Positions 27,736-37,123 of a stretch of DNA of 64,000 bases are shown here, in pieces. Source of the stretch: Janthinobacterium sp. TND4EL3 (GTDB lineage Bacteria; Pseudomonadota; Gammaproteobacteria; Burkholderiales; Burkholderiaceae_D); NCBI RefSeq assembly GCF_900156175.1, contig NZ_FTMV01000002.1:62001-126000 (forward strand), written 5' to 3'. The translations under genes were made by a program, and so were the position numbers. Position 1 is the stretch's first letter. Each line of letters opens with the position of its first letter. Under the pieces are notes generated by a model. It did no database searches. It was given only the letters and a program-made list of their open reading frames with translations, and was not told the origin of the DNA.

Positions 27736-27810
27736 GGCAGGCTCCCGTTTGTCTAATATGTACAGTCAGACAGCCGGGGCTGGGAAAGATTCCTTGAGTT
27801 CCCCTATTTG

Positions 27811-27831
27811 TCGGGGACAGAGCCTTTTTTT
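27811..27831. repeat. partial REP-like repeat TCGGGGACAG
   Basis: TCGGGGACAGAGCC followed by T8 shares the CGGGGAC core with the palindrome at 11992-12010. It lies between the transposase and the YdcZ-type gene. Confidence 0.3.
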
Positions 27832-27847
27832 TCGTCTGGCGGTGTTG

Positions 27848-28315
27848 TCACACGGCGCGGCTGTTGGCGAATTGGGTCAGCACGACCCCGGCCACCACCA
27901 GTCCCGCACCCGCCCAGTGCAGCGGAGAAATATGCTTGACGGCAAAGCCCAGCAAGCCGTAGCGGTCAATGGCCAGCGCGGCCAGCATCTGCCCGCCGAT
28001 GACGGCTGCCATGAAGGGGCCGGAACCCATGCGCGGCGCCAGCATCAGCGCGGCCGTAATATAAAACACGCCGGCCGCGCCGCCGAGCCAGGACCAGCCC
28101 GGCCCGCGCACGGCGAGGTGCAAATCGGGCGCGGGCACCCGCCAGACGAGCATCACGAGCGACGCGAGCACGGCGCTGACGGCCAGCGAGGCGAGCGTGG
28201 CCCACAGCGGGTGGCCCAGGTTGCGGCCCAGCGCGGCATTTGCACCCGCCTGGAAGGGGACGACGGCGCCGGCCAGCATGGCCAGCGGGGCAAACAAGGT
28301 GATCCATCCATTCAT
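27848..28315 (-). CDS. DMT-family transporter (YdcZ/DUF606 type)
   Basis: This 155-residue inner-membrane protein has five hydrophobic helices. The N-terminal VVPFQAGANAALGRNLGHPLWA near residues 18-39 and the GGAAGVFYITAALMLAPRMG segment near 77-96 are typical of the half-size DUF606 drug/metabolite transporters. It is divergent from a LysR-family gene with 84 bp between, which probably regulates it. The substrate is unknown. Confidence 0.82.
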   Translation of the reverse strand: MNGWITLFAPLAMLAGAVVPFQAGANAALGRNLGHPLWATLASLAVSAVLASLVMLVWRVPAPDLHLAVRGPGWSWLGGAAGVFYITAALMLAPRMGSGPFMAAVIGGQMLAALAIDRYGLLGFAVKHISPLHWAGAGLVVAGVVLTQFANSRAV

Positions 28316-28399
28316 GTGCGACTCCCTGCGTGTTGAGTTGATGGAGTCATCGTATTATGCTGTCATCATTAAATCCAATTCGTAGTTTGTCATCCAACT

Positions 28400-29314
28400 A
28401 TGCACCAAATGAATAATCTGCGCGCCGTCGATTTGAACTTGCTGGTGATCCTGGACGCGCTGCTGAGCGAACGCCATTTGTCACGTGCGGCGGAACGCCT
28501 GCACATGAGCCAGCCTGCCGTCAGCCATGCGTTGGCGCGCCTGCGCCATCTGCTCGACGATCCGCTGCTGTTGCGCGGCAAGGGCGGCTTCCAGCCCACG
28601 GCGCGTGCCCTGGAGCTGGCGCGGCCGCTGGCCGAAGCCCTGCAAAGCGTGCGCTCCGTACTCGGCGGCGCCGTGTTCGACGCGGCCACGGCGCAGCGCG
28701 TGTTTCGCCTGGCCATGTCGGATTACGGCGCGGCATTGATCTTGCCCCGTTTGCTGCGCCGCTTGCGCGTGGAAGCGCCCGGCATCGACCTGACCGTCAG
28801 CCACGCCAGCCGTTCTGCCGTCGTGGCCGGCGTACAGGATGGCGAAATCGACCTGGCGCTGGGTGTGTTCCCGCAACTGCCTGAGCAGTTCCACAGGGAA
28901 ACTTTATTCGAGGAAGCGTTCGTGTGCGCATTGGACCCGGCCAGCCTGGCGCCGGGCGAGTCCTTGAGCCTGCAGACCTATCTGGCGCGTCCCCACGTGC
29001 TGGTAGCGTCCAGCGAAGGGGGCATGGCTGCCGAAGTCGACGCCGCATTGGCGCAGCTGGGCCAGACGCGCCGCCTCGCCGTGCGCGTGCCGTACTGGAC
29101 AGTTGCGCCGGAGCTGTTGATGGGGACGGATCTGATATTGACGGTGGCGCGGCGCGCCTTGCAGGGAAGCGCGGGGCAAGGGCTGGCGCAGCATTCTGCG
29201 CCGTTCGCCATCGCGCCGTTTGCGTTTGAAACAATACGGCACCGCCGCACGGACGGTGACGCGGGCATCGCCTGGCTGCGCGCGGCCATTGCCAGGGCCG
29301 CCGAGCCAGGCTGA
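28400..29314 (+). CDS. LysR-family transcriptional regulator
   Basis: The product has 304 residues. The HTH at about residues 9-66 contains DLNLLVILDALLSERHLSRAAERLHMSQPAVSHALARLR, of the NodD/PcpR-like subgroup. The effector domain follows from about residue 95. ATG codons at 28400 (MHQMNNL) and 28409 are both plausible. It is divergent from the YdcZ-type transporter gene, and LysR regulators typically control the divergent neighbour. It ends 4 bp before the convergent gloA stop. Confidence 0.88.
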   Translation: MHQMNNLRAVDLNLLVILDALLSERHLSRAAERLHMSQPAVSHALARLRHLLDDPLLLRGKGGFQPTARALELARPLAEALQSVRSVLGGAVFDAATAQRVFRLAMSDYGAALILPRLLRRLRVEAPGIDLTVSHASRSAVVAGVQDGEIDLALGVFPQLPEQFHRETLFEEAFVCALDPASLAPGESLSLQTYLARPHVLVASSEGGMAAEVDAALAQLGQTRRLAVRVPYWTVAPELLMGTDLILTVARRALQGSAGQGLAQHSAPFAIAPFAFETIRHRRTDGDAGIAWLRAAIARAAEPG

Positions 29315-29318
29315 GGTA

Positions 29319-29726
29319 TTACAGGCCGCCGCCCTGGCCGTCGAACTTGCGTTCGATCAATTCGATCTTGTAGCCGTCCGGGTCGGTGATGAAGGCGATC
29401 ACCGTGTTGCCGCCCTTGACGGGACCCGGTTCGCGCGTGACGTTGCCGCCATTCGCGCGTGCCGCGTCGCAGGCGGCGACGATGTCGTCGGCCGAGATGG
29501 CGATGTGGCCATACGCCGTGCCCAGCTCGTAGCTGGTGGTGCCATAGTTATACGTCAGTTCCAGTTCCGCGTGGTCGGGGTTCGAACCGTAGCCGACGAA
29601 GGCCAGCGTGTACTGGTATTCCGGGTTGTCGCTGGTGCGCAGCAGCTTCATGCCCAGGACGTTCGTGTAAAAGTCGATGGAGCGCTGCAGGTCGCCGACC
29701 CGTAACATGGTGTGCAAAATACGCAT
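29319..29726 (-). CDS. gloA: lactoylglutathione lyase (glyoxalase I)
   Basis: This 135-residue cytoplasmic metalloenzyme converts the methylglyoxal-glutathione hemithioacetal to S-lactoylglutathione. All four metal ligands of E. coli GloA are in register: His5 ([11 protein letters not shown]), Glu56 ([10 protein letters not shown]), His74 (YGHIAI) and Glu122 (YKIELIER). Length equals E. coli GloA (135). It is monocistronic, next to an OsmC-type peroxidase gene; both deal with reactive electrophiles. Confidence 0.96.
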   Translation of the reverse strand: MRILHTMLRVGDLQRSIDFYTNVLGMKLLRTSDNPEYQYTLAFVGYGSNPDHAELELTYNYGTTSYELGTAYGHIAISADDIVAACDAARANGGNVTREPGPVKGGNTVIAFITDPDGYKIELIERKFDGQGGGL

Positions 29727-29847
29727 CGTAAATCCTTGAGGGTGTTAGGGGAATGGCAGGATTTTATGCGTTTTACGGCTTTCTTGCCGAAACCGCCCTT
29801 GCCGCCCGGTAATGGAACGGCAGCGGACGGTGAGGATGCCTCTGGAG

Positions 29848-30270
29848 TTACTCCAGATGGGCGTCCAGCGTGATTTCCGTGGCCAGCAGCTTCGATACGG
29901 GGCAGCCGAGCTTGGCGCGCAGGGCCGCGTCCTGGAACGCTTCGTCGCTGGCGCCGGGAATGGTGGCCACCAGGGTCAGGTGGACGGCCGTGATCGCATA
30001 GCTGCCATCGATCTTTTCCAGGCTGACGTCGGCCGTGGTTTTCAGGGCCGTGGCGCGCAAGCCCGCCTCGCCCAGCTGGCCGGACAGGGCCATGGTGAAG
30101 CAGGCCGCATGGGCAGCGCCAATCAGTTCTTCCGGATTACTGCCGGGACCATCCTCGAAGCGCGTGTTGAAGCCATATGGCACATTGTCGAGCGCGCCAC
30201 TTTCGGTGGAAATGAATCCTTTGCCATCTTTAAGGCCGCCACTCCAGACGGCTGATCCTGTTTTTTTCAT
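29848..30270 (-). CDS. OsmC-family protein (peroxidase-like)
   Basis: This 140-residue protein has the OsmC fold. The two redox Cys are in [10 protein letters not shown] near residue 56 and GCPVSKLL near 122, as in OsmC, which reduces organic hydroperoxides. The beginning [27 protein letters not shown] is OsmC-like rather than Ohr-like. The start is followed closely upstream by AAGGAG (30278-30283 on the minus strand). Substrate preference cannot be told from sequence alone. Confidence 0.9.
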   Translation of the reverse strand: MKKTGSAVWSGGLKDGKGFISTESGALDNVPYGFNTRFEDGPGSNPEELIGAAHAACFTMALSGQLGEAGLRATALKTTADVSLEKIDGSYAITAVHLTLVATIPGASDEAFQDAALRAKLGCPVSKLLATEITLDAHLE

Positions 30271-30371
30271 GATGTACTCCTTGCGTGGTTCGAGCGTCCA
30301 TCATGCGCGCCCGCCCCCTGCGCTTCCGTTCGTTGCGCCACACAGGGCACGCATGCGCGGCGCCCATGCAT

Positions 30372-31682
30372 TCACGGCGCCGGCGTCACGCGCCAGACGA
30401 TATTGCCCACGTCGTCGGCCACCAGCAGCGCGCCCGCCTTGTCGACGGCCACGCCGACGGGGCGCCCATGCGCCTTGCCGTTCTGATCGAGGAAGCCGGC
30501 GACGACGTCCTGCGGAGGACCGCTGGGCACGCCACCGGCGAACGGAACAAAGATGACTTTATAGCCGCTGTAGGGCTTGCGGTTCCACGAACCGTGCTGG
30601 CCGATGAAGGCGCCGCCCCGGTAGCGTTCGGGCAGCAAGACGGCGTCATAAAACGCCAGGCCCAGCGAGGCCGTGTGCGCACCGAGCGCATAGTCGGGTG
30701 CAACAGCGGTGGCGACCAGTTCGGGACGGGGCGGCTTGACCCGCGCATCGACGTGCTGGCCGAAATAACTGTAGGGCCAGCCGTAAAACGCGCCATCCTT
30801 GACGGAGGTCATGTAGTCGGGCACGAGGTCGTTGCCCAGCTCGTCGCGCTCATTGACGGCCGTCCACAGGGCGCCCGTTGCAGGCTGCCAGGCCAGTCCG
30901 ACGGGATTGCGCAAGCCCGTCGCATACACGCGCGCCTCGCCCGTCGCGCGCGTGAATTGCCAGATGGCGGCGCGGCCCTCTTCGACCGCCATGCCGTTTT
31001 CGCCCGCATTGCTGTTCGAACCGACGGCAACATAGAGAAACTGACCATCGGCGCTGGCGATGACGTTTTTGGTCCAGTGGTGGTTGATGGGGCCGCCCGG
31101 CAAATCCATCACCTTGACGCCGGGGGCCGTGATGGTGCTCTGTCCTGTTTCGTACGGGAAGCGCATCAGCGCGTCCGCGTTGGCGATGTACAGCTCGTTG
31201 CCGACCAGCGCCATGCCGAATGGCGAGTTCAGCCCTTGCAGGAAGACGCTGCGCGTCTGCGCCACGCCGTTGCTATCCATGCCGCGCAGCAGGGTGATGC
31301 GGTTGGCGCTGGGCGTGGCCGCGCCCGCTTTTTTCATCTGCATCTGCATGATGGCACCCTTGATGCCCTTGCTGTCGTCCGGTTTCGGCGGGGCATTCGT
31401 TTCCGCCACGAGCACGTCGCCGTTCGGCAAGACGTACAGCCAGCGTGGGTGGTCGAGTCCGCGCGCATAGGCGCGGATGGCCAGCCCCGCCGCGACAGCC
31501 GGGTGCTGCCCGGCCGTCCAGCGCTGCACGGGCGCTACGTTGACGGTGGGAATGAACTGTTTATCGGGCGCGGGCAGCACGGGATGCGGGCCGAAGCCCA
31601 CGGGCATGGCGGGCGCCTGGGCGTGGGCGAGGTGGGCGCCGCAGGCGGCGGCCAGCAGGAAGGAACGGGCGCAGCGGTGCAT
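30372..31682 (-). CDS. sorbosone-dehydrogenase-like (PQQ-type glucose/sorbosone dehydrogenase) secreted protein
   Basis: The product has 436 residues with a signal peptide at 1-21 (ending AHLAHA). A six-bladed beta-propeller of the GSDH family follows: [21 protein letters not shown] near 75, [26 protein letters not shown] near 147, [31 protein letters not shown] near 252, [16 protein letters not shown] near 358 and [22 protein letters not shown] near 405. Members oxidise sugars or aldoses in the periplasm using PQQ. No PQQ synthesis genes are in the window, and activity is inferred only from the fold. It is monocistronic. Confidence 0.82.
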   Translation of the reverse strand: MHRCARSFLLAAACGAHLAHAQAPAMPVGFGPHPVLPAPDKQFIPTVNVAPVQRWTAGQHPAVAAGLAIRAYARGLDHPRWLYVLPNGDVLVAETNAPPKPDDSKGIKGAIMQMQMKKAGAATPSANRITLLRGMDSNGVAQTRSVFLQGLNSPFGMALVGNELYIANADALMRFPYETGQSTITAPGVKVMDLPGGPINHHWTKNVIASADGQFLYVAVGSNSNAGENGMAVEEGRAAIWQFTRATGEARVYATGLRNPVGLAWQPATGALWTAVNERDELGNDLVPDYMTSVKDGAFYGWPYSYFGQHVDARVKPPRPELVATAVAPDYALGAHTASLGLAFYDAVLLPERYRGGAFIGQHGSWNRKPYSGYKVIFVPFAGGVPSGPPQDVVAGFLDQNGKAHGRPVGVAVDKAGALLVADDVGNIVWRVTPAP

Positions 31683-31721
31683 GGCGTACTCCGTAACATG
31701 AGCAGTGCGTGACAGTTGGAG

Positions 31722-31988
31722 TCAGCGCGCCTTCTTTGGTTCCAGTTGCGCGTCGGGACGGGCCTGTTGCGGCGGGGCGGGCTTGACCTTTTCCACGCCG
31801 GGCTGGGCATGGCGGTCAGTGTCCACCAAACCTTGTTCCAGGTCGCTGGCCGCCTGCTGCATGATCTTGCGCGGACGCACGTTCTGCGCGTCGGGCGATT
31901 CGTCGCGCTCATGCGGCAGGCGATCCACGCCGTCATTTTTCACCTTTTCATCGGTATTGATCTTGCGCTCGCTATGCTGGGCAACCAT
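31722..31988 (-). CDS. small hydrophilic protein of unknown function
   Basis: The product has 88 residues, highly charged and probably disordered ([38 protein letters not shown]) with a Pro/Gln/Lys-rich end ([20 protein letters not shown]). AGGAGG lies 5 bp before this ATG, which makes it the start instead of longer in-frame options. There is no signal peptide or membrane segment. It follows the LexA-controlled nadK promoter divergently. The family was not recognised. Confidence 0.6.
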   Translation of the reverse strand: MVAQHSERKINTDEKVKNDGVDRLPHERDESPDAQNVRPRKIMQQAASDLEQGLVDTDRHAQPGVEKVKPAPPQQARPDAQLEPKKAR

Positions 31989-32136
31989 ATGGCCTCCTGA
32001 AGAAAAGAATGATGTCACGCCAGTGTCCTGCCGCCGGCGTGACCATGCAAGCGGATTTGCCCCGCGATGGAGCGCTGGCGCACGCATGGACGATTCTTTT
32101 TCTGCGCTACACTGCGAGCAACACCGAGAACGCCCC

Positions 32137-32165
32137 TTGCAGGCATACGGCAGGCGCACTATACT
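32137..32165 (+). promoter_or_regulatory. sigma-70 promoter of nadK-recN
   Basis: TTGCAG at 32137-32142 and TATACT at 32160-32165 are separated by 17 bp. The LexA box overlaps the -10 element, so LexA would block RNA polymerase. The 5' leader to nadK is about 80 nt. Confidence 0.7.
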
Positions 32166-32179
32166 GTGCATATATACAG
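32164..32179. promoter_or_regulatory. LexA (SOS) box
   Basis: CTGTGCATATATACAG matches the LexA consensus CTGT-N8-ACAG exactly and lies in a longer palindrome (TACTGT...ACAGTA). It sits on the -10 element of the nadK-recN promoter. RecN is a classic SOS protein, which supports the assignment. Confidence 0.9.
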
Positions 32180-32250
32180 TATCATGCGATGCCGGCGTGC
32201 GACGCGACAGCCAGGGGCGGTTTGCCACCGAATTCACTACCGAGATTTTT

Positions 32251-33222
32251 ATGCCCGTCGATAACTACGCCGACCAGCGAGCCGAACAGCCAGCCGCGAC
32301 CTTGCCAGCCCCGGGCGAGCGCTTCAACCTGGGCGCCAAGACCATCGCCCTGGTCGTGCGCCAGAATACGGATGGCATTGCCGAACCCGTGAAAAGCATC
32401 GTCGATTTCCTGCAAGTGCTGGGCCACACGGTGGTCTTCGAGGCGGAGACGGCCGCGCATCTGAACCTGGCGTTTCCTGGCGTGCGCGCCATGTCGCCGG
32501 CCGAGATCGGCGCCGCCGCCGATTGCGCCATCGTCATGGGCGGCGACGGCACCATGCTCGGTATCGCGCGCCAGCTGGCGCCATTCGACGTCCCCTTGAT
32601 CGGTATCAATCAAGGGCGCCTGGGCTTCATGACGGATATCCCGCTCGAGCGTATGCTGCCTGTATTGGCGCAAATTCTGGGCGGCCGCTTCAAGGCCGAA
32701 CGCCGCACTTTGCTCGAAGGCAGCGTGCTGCGCGACGGCGTATCGATCCACGTGGGCATGGCCGTCAACGATGTCGTCGTCTCGCGCGGCGGCGGTGCCG
32801 GCATGGCCGAATTGCGCGTCGAGGTCGACGGCCACTTCATGTACAACCAGCGTTCGGACGGCCTGATCATTGCCACGCCCACGGGCTCGACCGCGTATGC
32901 GCTGTCGGCCGGCGGTCCGTTGCTGCACCCGACCCTGGGCGGCATCGTGCTCGTGCCGATCGCGCCGCATGCGCTGTCGAACCGCCCCATCGTGCTGCCC
33001 GATTCCAGCCAGATCGTCGTGGAAATCGTGCGCGGGCGTGATATCAGCGTCAATTTCGACATGCAGACCTTTGCCAGCCTGGTGCAGCAAGACCGCATCC
33101 TCATCCGCCGTTCGCCGCACACGATTACCTTCCTGCATCCGGAGGGGTGGAGCTACTACAACACCCTGCGTGAAAAATTGCACTGGAATGAGTATCCGTC
33201 GGGCGAGGGCAAGCTCAGCTAA
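32251..33222 (+). CDS. nadK: NAD kinase
   Basis: This 323-residue cytoplasmic enzyme phosphorylates NAD to NADP. GGDGT, the ATP/polyphosphate loop with the catalytic Asp, is at residues 97-101. [13 protein letters not shown] follows near 121-133, [10 protein letters not shown] near 170, and the glycine-rich [23 protein letters not shown] near 205. The start at 32251 gives the family-like beginning, about 80 nt into the transcript from the LexA-controlled promoter; the longer in-frame extension would start before that promoter. It is followed by recN after 48 bp, an order conserved in Burkholderiales. Confidence 0.95.
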   Translation: MPVDNYADQRAEQPAATLPAPGERFNLGAKTIALVVRQNTDGIAEPVKSIVDFLQVLGHTVVFEAETAAHLNLAFPGVRAMSPAEIGAAADCAIVMGGDGTMLGIARQLAPFDVPLIGINQGRLGFMTDIPLERMLPVLAQILGGRFKAERRTLLEGSVLRDGVSIHVGMAVNDVVVSRGGGAGMAELRVEVDGHFMYNQRSDGLIIATPTGSTAYALSAGGPLLHPTLGGIVLVPIAPHALSNRPIVLPDSSQIVVEIVRGRDISVNFDMQTFASLVQQDRILIRRSPHTITFLHPEGWSYYNTLREKLHWNEYPSGEGKLS

Positions 33223-33270
33223 CAAGTCTTTCCACGTTAACCCGCGGCTCGCCGCCTAACCACAGAAGCC

Positions 33271-34938
33271 ATGCTCCATACACTGTCCATCCGCGATTTT
33301 GTCATTGTCGATACCATTGAACTGGAATTTTCCGCCGGCTTCAGCGTGCTGACGGGCGAGACGGGGGCCGGCAAGTCCATCCTCATCGATGCACTGACCC
33401 TGGCGCTGGGCGGCCGCGGCGACGCCAGCGTGGTGCGCGAGGGCGCAGCCAAGGCCGACATCACGGCTGATTTCTCCGTCAGCGAAGTGGCGCAGGCCTG
33501 GCTGGTGGCCAATGAATTCGCCAACGACGACGGCGGCGCCCTGTTGCGCCGCGTGATCGACAATGCGGGCCGCTCGAAAGCCTATATCAACGGCATCCCC
33601 GCCACGGCGGCGCAGTTGCGCGAACTGGGCGACATGCTGGTCGACATCCATGGGCAGCACGCGCACCAGTCCTTGCTGAAAAGCGAGGCGCAGCGCGCCT
33701 TGCTTGACGGCCAGGCGACGGCGCGCGAAGCGGGCGCGGAGCAGGATGCGCGGCAAGTGGCAGCCTTGCACAAGCGCTGGCGCGCCCTCGTGCGCCAGCG
33801 CGAGGAATTTGAAACGAATGCCGCCAACGTGCTGTACGAGCGCGAACGCCTGGAGTGGCAAGTGGGAGAGTTGGAAAAACTGGCGGCCAAGCCCGGCGAG
33901 TGGACGGACATCACGAACGAGCACAGCCGCCTGTCGCACGCTGCCAGCCTGCTGGAAGGGGCGCAGGAAGCCTTGTCTCTCATTTCCGAGTCGGAAGACC
34001 ACCCGATCGTGTCGCAACTGTCGGGCCTGAACCAGAAGCTGGGCAAGCTCGTGTCCGTCGATGCGGAATTGCAGCCGATTGTCGACCTGATCGAATCGTC
34101 GCGCATCCAGCTGCAGGAATCCGTGTATGCGCTGAACAACTACCTGGACCGGGTGGAACTGGACCCGGAGCGTTTGCACCAGCTCGACGCGCGCATGGAA
34201 GCCATGCACAGCACGGCCCGCAAATTCCGCGTCACGCCCGAAGAGTTGCCCGAGGAACACGCCAAGCTGTCGGAAAAACTGCAGCACCTGGCCGACGCTT
34301 CCGATATCGAAGGCTTGCTGCGCCAGGAAGCAAAGATAGAGGCCGAGTACCGCAGCGTCGCCGAGCGATTGTCCGCCACGCGCCGCGCCGCCGCGCTGGA
34401 GCTGGGGCAAGCCGTCACGCGCGCCATGCAGGAACTGAGCATGACGGGCGGCAGTTTCGAGATTGCCCTGCATCCGTGCGAGCCGGCCGCGCACGGCCTC
34501 GAGCAAGTGGAATTCCTCGTTGCCGGCCACGCGGGCACGGCGCCCCGTTCGCTGGCGAAAGTCGCGTCCGGCGGGGAGCTGGCGCGCATCGCGCTGGCCA
34601 TCTCCGTGATCACCTCGCATGCCACCACCACGCCGACGCTGATCTTCGACGAGGTCGACAGCGGCATCGGCGGCGGCGTCGCCGAAGTGGTGGGGCGCCT
34701 GTTGAAACGCCTGGGGCAGGGACGGCAAGTGCTGTGCGTGACCCACTTGCCGCAAGTGGCCAGCCAGGCCAATCAGCATTTCCAAGTGGCAAAAAGCACC
34801 CTGGAGAATGGCAAGACGGCCTCGCGCATCGACATGCTCGACGCCAAGGCCAGGGTGGAAGAAGTGGCGCGCATGCTGGGCGGCCTCGAAATCACGGCCA
34901 CCACGCGCAAGCATGCCCGCGAATTGCTCGCGATTTGA
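33271..34938 (+). CDS. recN: DNA repair protein RecN
   Basis: This 555-residue SMC-like ATPase is recruited to double-strand breaks and promotes homologous repair. The N-terminal Walker A GETGAGKSIL is at residues 29-38. Long alpha-helical coiled-coil arms lie at about 150-370. The C-terminal ABC signature KVASGGELARIALAI near 430 and Walker B LIFDEVDSGIGG near 455 complete the ATPase head, followed by VTHLPQVASQANQHF near 490. Length matches E. coli RecN (553). It is transcribed with nadK from the LexA-controlled promoter. Confidence 0.96.
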   Translation: MLHTLSIRDFVIVDTIELEFSAGFSVLTGETGAGKSILIDALTLALGGRGDASVVREGAAKADITADFSVSEVAQAWLVANEFANDDGGALLRRVIDNAGRSKAYINGIPATAAQLRELGDMLVDIHGQHAHQSLLKSEAQRALLDGQATAREAGAEQDARQVAALHKRWRALVRQREEFETNAANVLYERERLEWQVGELEKLAAKPGEWTDITNEHSRLSHAASLLEGAQEALSLISESEDHPIVSQLSGLNQKLGKLVSVDAELQPIVDLIESSRIQLQESVYALNNYLDRVELDPERLHQLDARMEAMHSTARKFRVTPEELPEEHAKLSEKLQHLADASDIEGLLRQEAKIEAEYRSVAERLSATRRAAALELGQAVTRAMQELSMTGGSFEIALHPCEPAAHGLEQVEFLVAGHAGTAPRSLAKVASGGELARIALAISVITSHATTTPTLIFDEVDSGIGGGVAEVVGRLLKRLGQGRQVLCVTHLPQVASQANQHFQVAKSTLENGKTASRIDMLDAKARVEEVARMLGGLEITATTRKHARELLAI

Positions 34939-35044
34939 CTTGGGACGTGACAGGCGTGCTGCCATCGTCTGGCAGTACTCCCGATGTTGACGCAATGTAA
35001 CTATAATGGTCGTCTAATCCATCCAACGTCTTCGAAGAGTCTTC

Positions 35045-36154
35045 ATGTCATTTCAAACAGAACCGCCGTACACGCATGGCAGCATCGACCGCAGCGCCGT
35101 GGTGCTGGTCAACCTGGGCACGCCCGATGCGCCGACTTCGTCGGCCGTGCGGCGCTATCTGAAACAATTCCTGTCGGACCCCCGCGTCGTGGAAATTCCT
35201 CGCCTGGTCTGGTGGTTCATCCTGCATCTGATCATCTTGCCCTTCCGTTCGGGCCAGTCGGCCAAGAAATATGCCTCGATCTGGACGCGCGACGGCTCGC
35301 CCTTGAAAGTGCATACGCAAAAGCAGGCCAAACTGCTGGCCGGTGCTCTGGCCGAGCGGGGCCATGACGGCGTGACGGTGGCCATGGCCATGCGCTACGG
35401 TTCGCCTTCCTTGCCCGAGGTGCTGGCCCGGCTGAAAAGCGAAGGTTGCGAGCGCATCGCCATCCTGCCGGCCTATCCGCAATACTCGGGTACGACGACG
35501 GGTTCCATCTACGATGCCGTCTTCGCCCATTACGCCACCGTGCGCAATGTGCCGGAGTTGCGCTTTATCAAGCAGTACCACGAGCACGACACCTACATCG
35601 ACGCCTTGCGCGATTCCGTGCTGAACCACTGGGAAGCGCATGGCCGTCCCGAAAAACTGGTGATGAGTTTCCATGGCGTGCCCAAGCGCACCTTGCTGCT
35701 GGGCGACCCCTACCACTGCCAATGCCTGAAAACGGCGCGATTGGTGGCAGAAAAGCTGAAATTAACTAAAGAGCAATACGTGGTGACCTTCCAGTCGCGT
35801 TTTGGCAAGGCCGAATGGCTGCAGCCATACACGGCGCCGACCCTGGTGGCGCTGGCGCAACAGGGCGTCAAGCGCGTCGATCTGTTGTGCCCGGGCTTTA
35901 CCAGCGATTGCCTGGAAACCCTGGAAGAAATCGCCATGGAAGCGAAGCATGATTTCGAGGCGGCCGGTGGCCAGCAGTTTCACTATATCGCTTGCCTGAA
36001 CGAAACGCCGGCCTGGATCGCGGGTATGGCAGAAATTGCCGAGCAGCACATGATCGGCTGGCCGACGATGAAGACGGCGCCGCAGCGCGAGGCGGACAAG
36101 ACAGTGGGCGAGCAGGCGCGCGCGGCCGCCCTGGCCCTGGGCGCAGCGAATTAG
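35045..36154 (+). CDS. hemH: ferrochelatase
   Basis: This 369-residue enzyme inserts Fe2+ into protoporphyrin IX, the last step of heme synthesis. Conserved features are VNLGTPDAPTSSAVRRYLKQFLSD near residues 21-44, MRYGSPSLPEVL near 117, the GTTTGSIYDAV segment near 152, the active-site SFHGVPKRTLLLGDPYHCQC near 207 and PGFTSDCLETLEEI near 282 with the catalytic Glu pair. It is membrane-associated. It lies 106 bp after recN and is followed by a hairpin before the heat-shock operon. Confidence 0.95.
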   Translation: MSFQTEPPYTHGSIDRSAVVLVNLGTPDAPTSSAVRRYLKQFLSDPRVVEIPRLVWWFILHLIILPFRSGQSAKKYASIWTRDGSPLKVHTQKQAKLLAGALAERGHDGVTVAMAMRYGSPSLPEVLARLKSEGCERIAILPAYPQYSGTTTGSIYDAVFAHYATVRNVPELRFIKQYHEHDTYIDALRDSVLNHWEAHGRPEKLVMSFHGVPKRTLLLGDPYHCQCLKTARLVAEKLKLTKEQYVVTFQSRFGKAEWLQPYTAPTLVALAQQGVKRVDLLCPGFTSDCLETLEEIAMEAKHDFEAAGGQQFHYIACLNETPAWIAGMAEIAEQHMIGWPTMKTAPQREADKTVGEQARAAALALGAAN

Positions 36155-36176
36155 GAAGCATGTTCTTCTGCCATGT

Positions 36177-36198
36177 AAAGCCGCGCTTGCGCGGCTTT
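36177..36198 (+). terminator. hairpin after hemH
   Basis: AAAGCCGCGC and GCGCGGCTTT are perfect complements 23 bp beyond the hemH stop. The following T content is low (TGTCATTTTG), so termination may be partial. Confidence 0.55.
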
Positions 36199-36401
36199 GT
36201 CATTTTGGGCATGGACATGAGGTTTTCCAAATAGCAACACCATCAGTGGCAATGGCCTGGTCGGGACTGGTAGAATGCCGCCTTCGCTGGGGATGCCGGC
36301 TGTTTCAGAGGGCGCGCACGGCTCGCAGTCCGAAATGGGAAACAAAATGTAATAAGCTGTAACATTAGCTGACGTAAACCTTGGCGCTCGCGCCGATACC
36401 C

Positions 36402-36429
36402 CTTGAAACAGTAGGATATAGCCCCATCT
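36402..36429 (+). promoter_or_regulatory. sigma-32 heat-shock promoter
   Basis: CTTGAAA at 36402-36408 and CCCCATCT at 36422-36429 are separated by 13 bp. Both match the sigma-32 consensus (CTTGAAA / CCCCATNT) exactly. The promoter is 66 bp upstream of the grpE start and should drive grpE and dnaK. Confidence 0.92.
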
Positions 36430-36495
36430 GCCGGTTAGTGTTGTAAAGATGTATAGCCTAACCCATTTAAGTCATTGATTGTAGGAGCTTTCTAG

Positions 36496-37032
36496 ATGCA
36501 AGATCAGGAAAACCAAGCTGTACCTAATCCGCAAGCGGACGCCGCGACGACTGCGCCATCGACTCCCGCAGAGCCTACTTTGGAAGAGCAGCTGGCCAGT
36601 ACCGAAGCGCGTCTTGCAGAAATGCACGATGCCTTCATGCGCGCCAAGGCCGACGGTGAAAATATCCGCCGCCGCGCGCAGGAAGATGTTGCTAAAGCGC
36701 ATAAATTCGCAGTGGAAAGCTTTGCCGAAGCCATGGTGCCGGTGAAAGACAGCCTGGAAACGGCGCTGACGGTGGAAGCACCGACCATCGAATCGCTGAA
36801 GGAAGGCGTCGAGATGACCCTGAAGCAATTGACCGCCGCGTTCGAGCGCAACCGTCTGGTGGAAGTGTTGCCAGTGCAGGGCGAGAAGCTCGATCCGATG
36901 AAACACCAGGCCGTTGCCGTGGTGCCAGCGGACCAGGAAGCCAATACCATCGTATCAGTCTTGCAAAAGGGCTATATGATTGCCGACCGCCTGTTGCGTC
37001 CGGCCATTGTCACCACCGCGCAAGCAAAATAA
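36496..37032 (+). CDS. grpE: nucleotide exchange factor GrpE
   Basis: This 178-residue dimeric co-chaperone releases ADP from DnaK. An acidic, Pro/Ala-rich N-terminus is followed by a long coiled-coil helix ([24 protein letters not shown] near 31-54) and a C-terminal beta domain with [12 protein letters not shown] near 135 and [21 protein letters not shown] near 155-175. GGAG lies about 8 bp before the ATG. It is the first gene after the sigma-32 promoter, 91 bp ahead of dnaK. Confidence 0.96.
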   Translation: MQDQENQAVPNPQADAATTAPSTPAEPTLEEQLASTEARLAEMHDAFMRAKADGENIRRRAQEDVAKAHKFAVESFAEAMVPVKDSLETALTVEAPTIESLKEGVEMTLKQLTAAFERNRLVEVLPVQGEKLDPMKHQAVAVVPADQEANTIVSVLQKGYMIADRLLRPAIVTTAQAK

Positions 37033-37123
37033 TCAGAGGGCGGCATCAAGCAAGCCTTGAAACCATGCCGCTTTGCCACATATAAGAACCATCTGAAATC
37101 TAGCAAATAAAAGGAAAAAAATC

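Larger units (their letters stand above)
36155..36495. other. intergenic region before grpE (341 bp)
   Basis: This region holds a hemH hairpin at 36177-36198, the sigma-32 promoter at 36402-36429 and the grpE leader. A TAGAAT -10-like element near 36270 may give basal transcription. No CIRCE (TTAGCACTC-N9-GAGTGCTAA) element was found. Confidence 0.5.
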
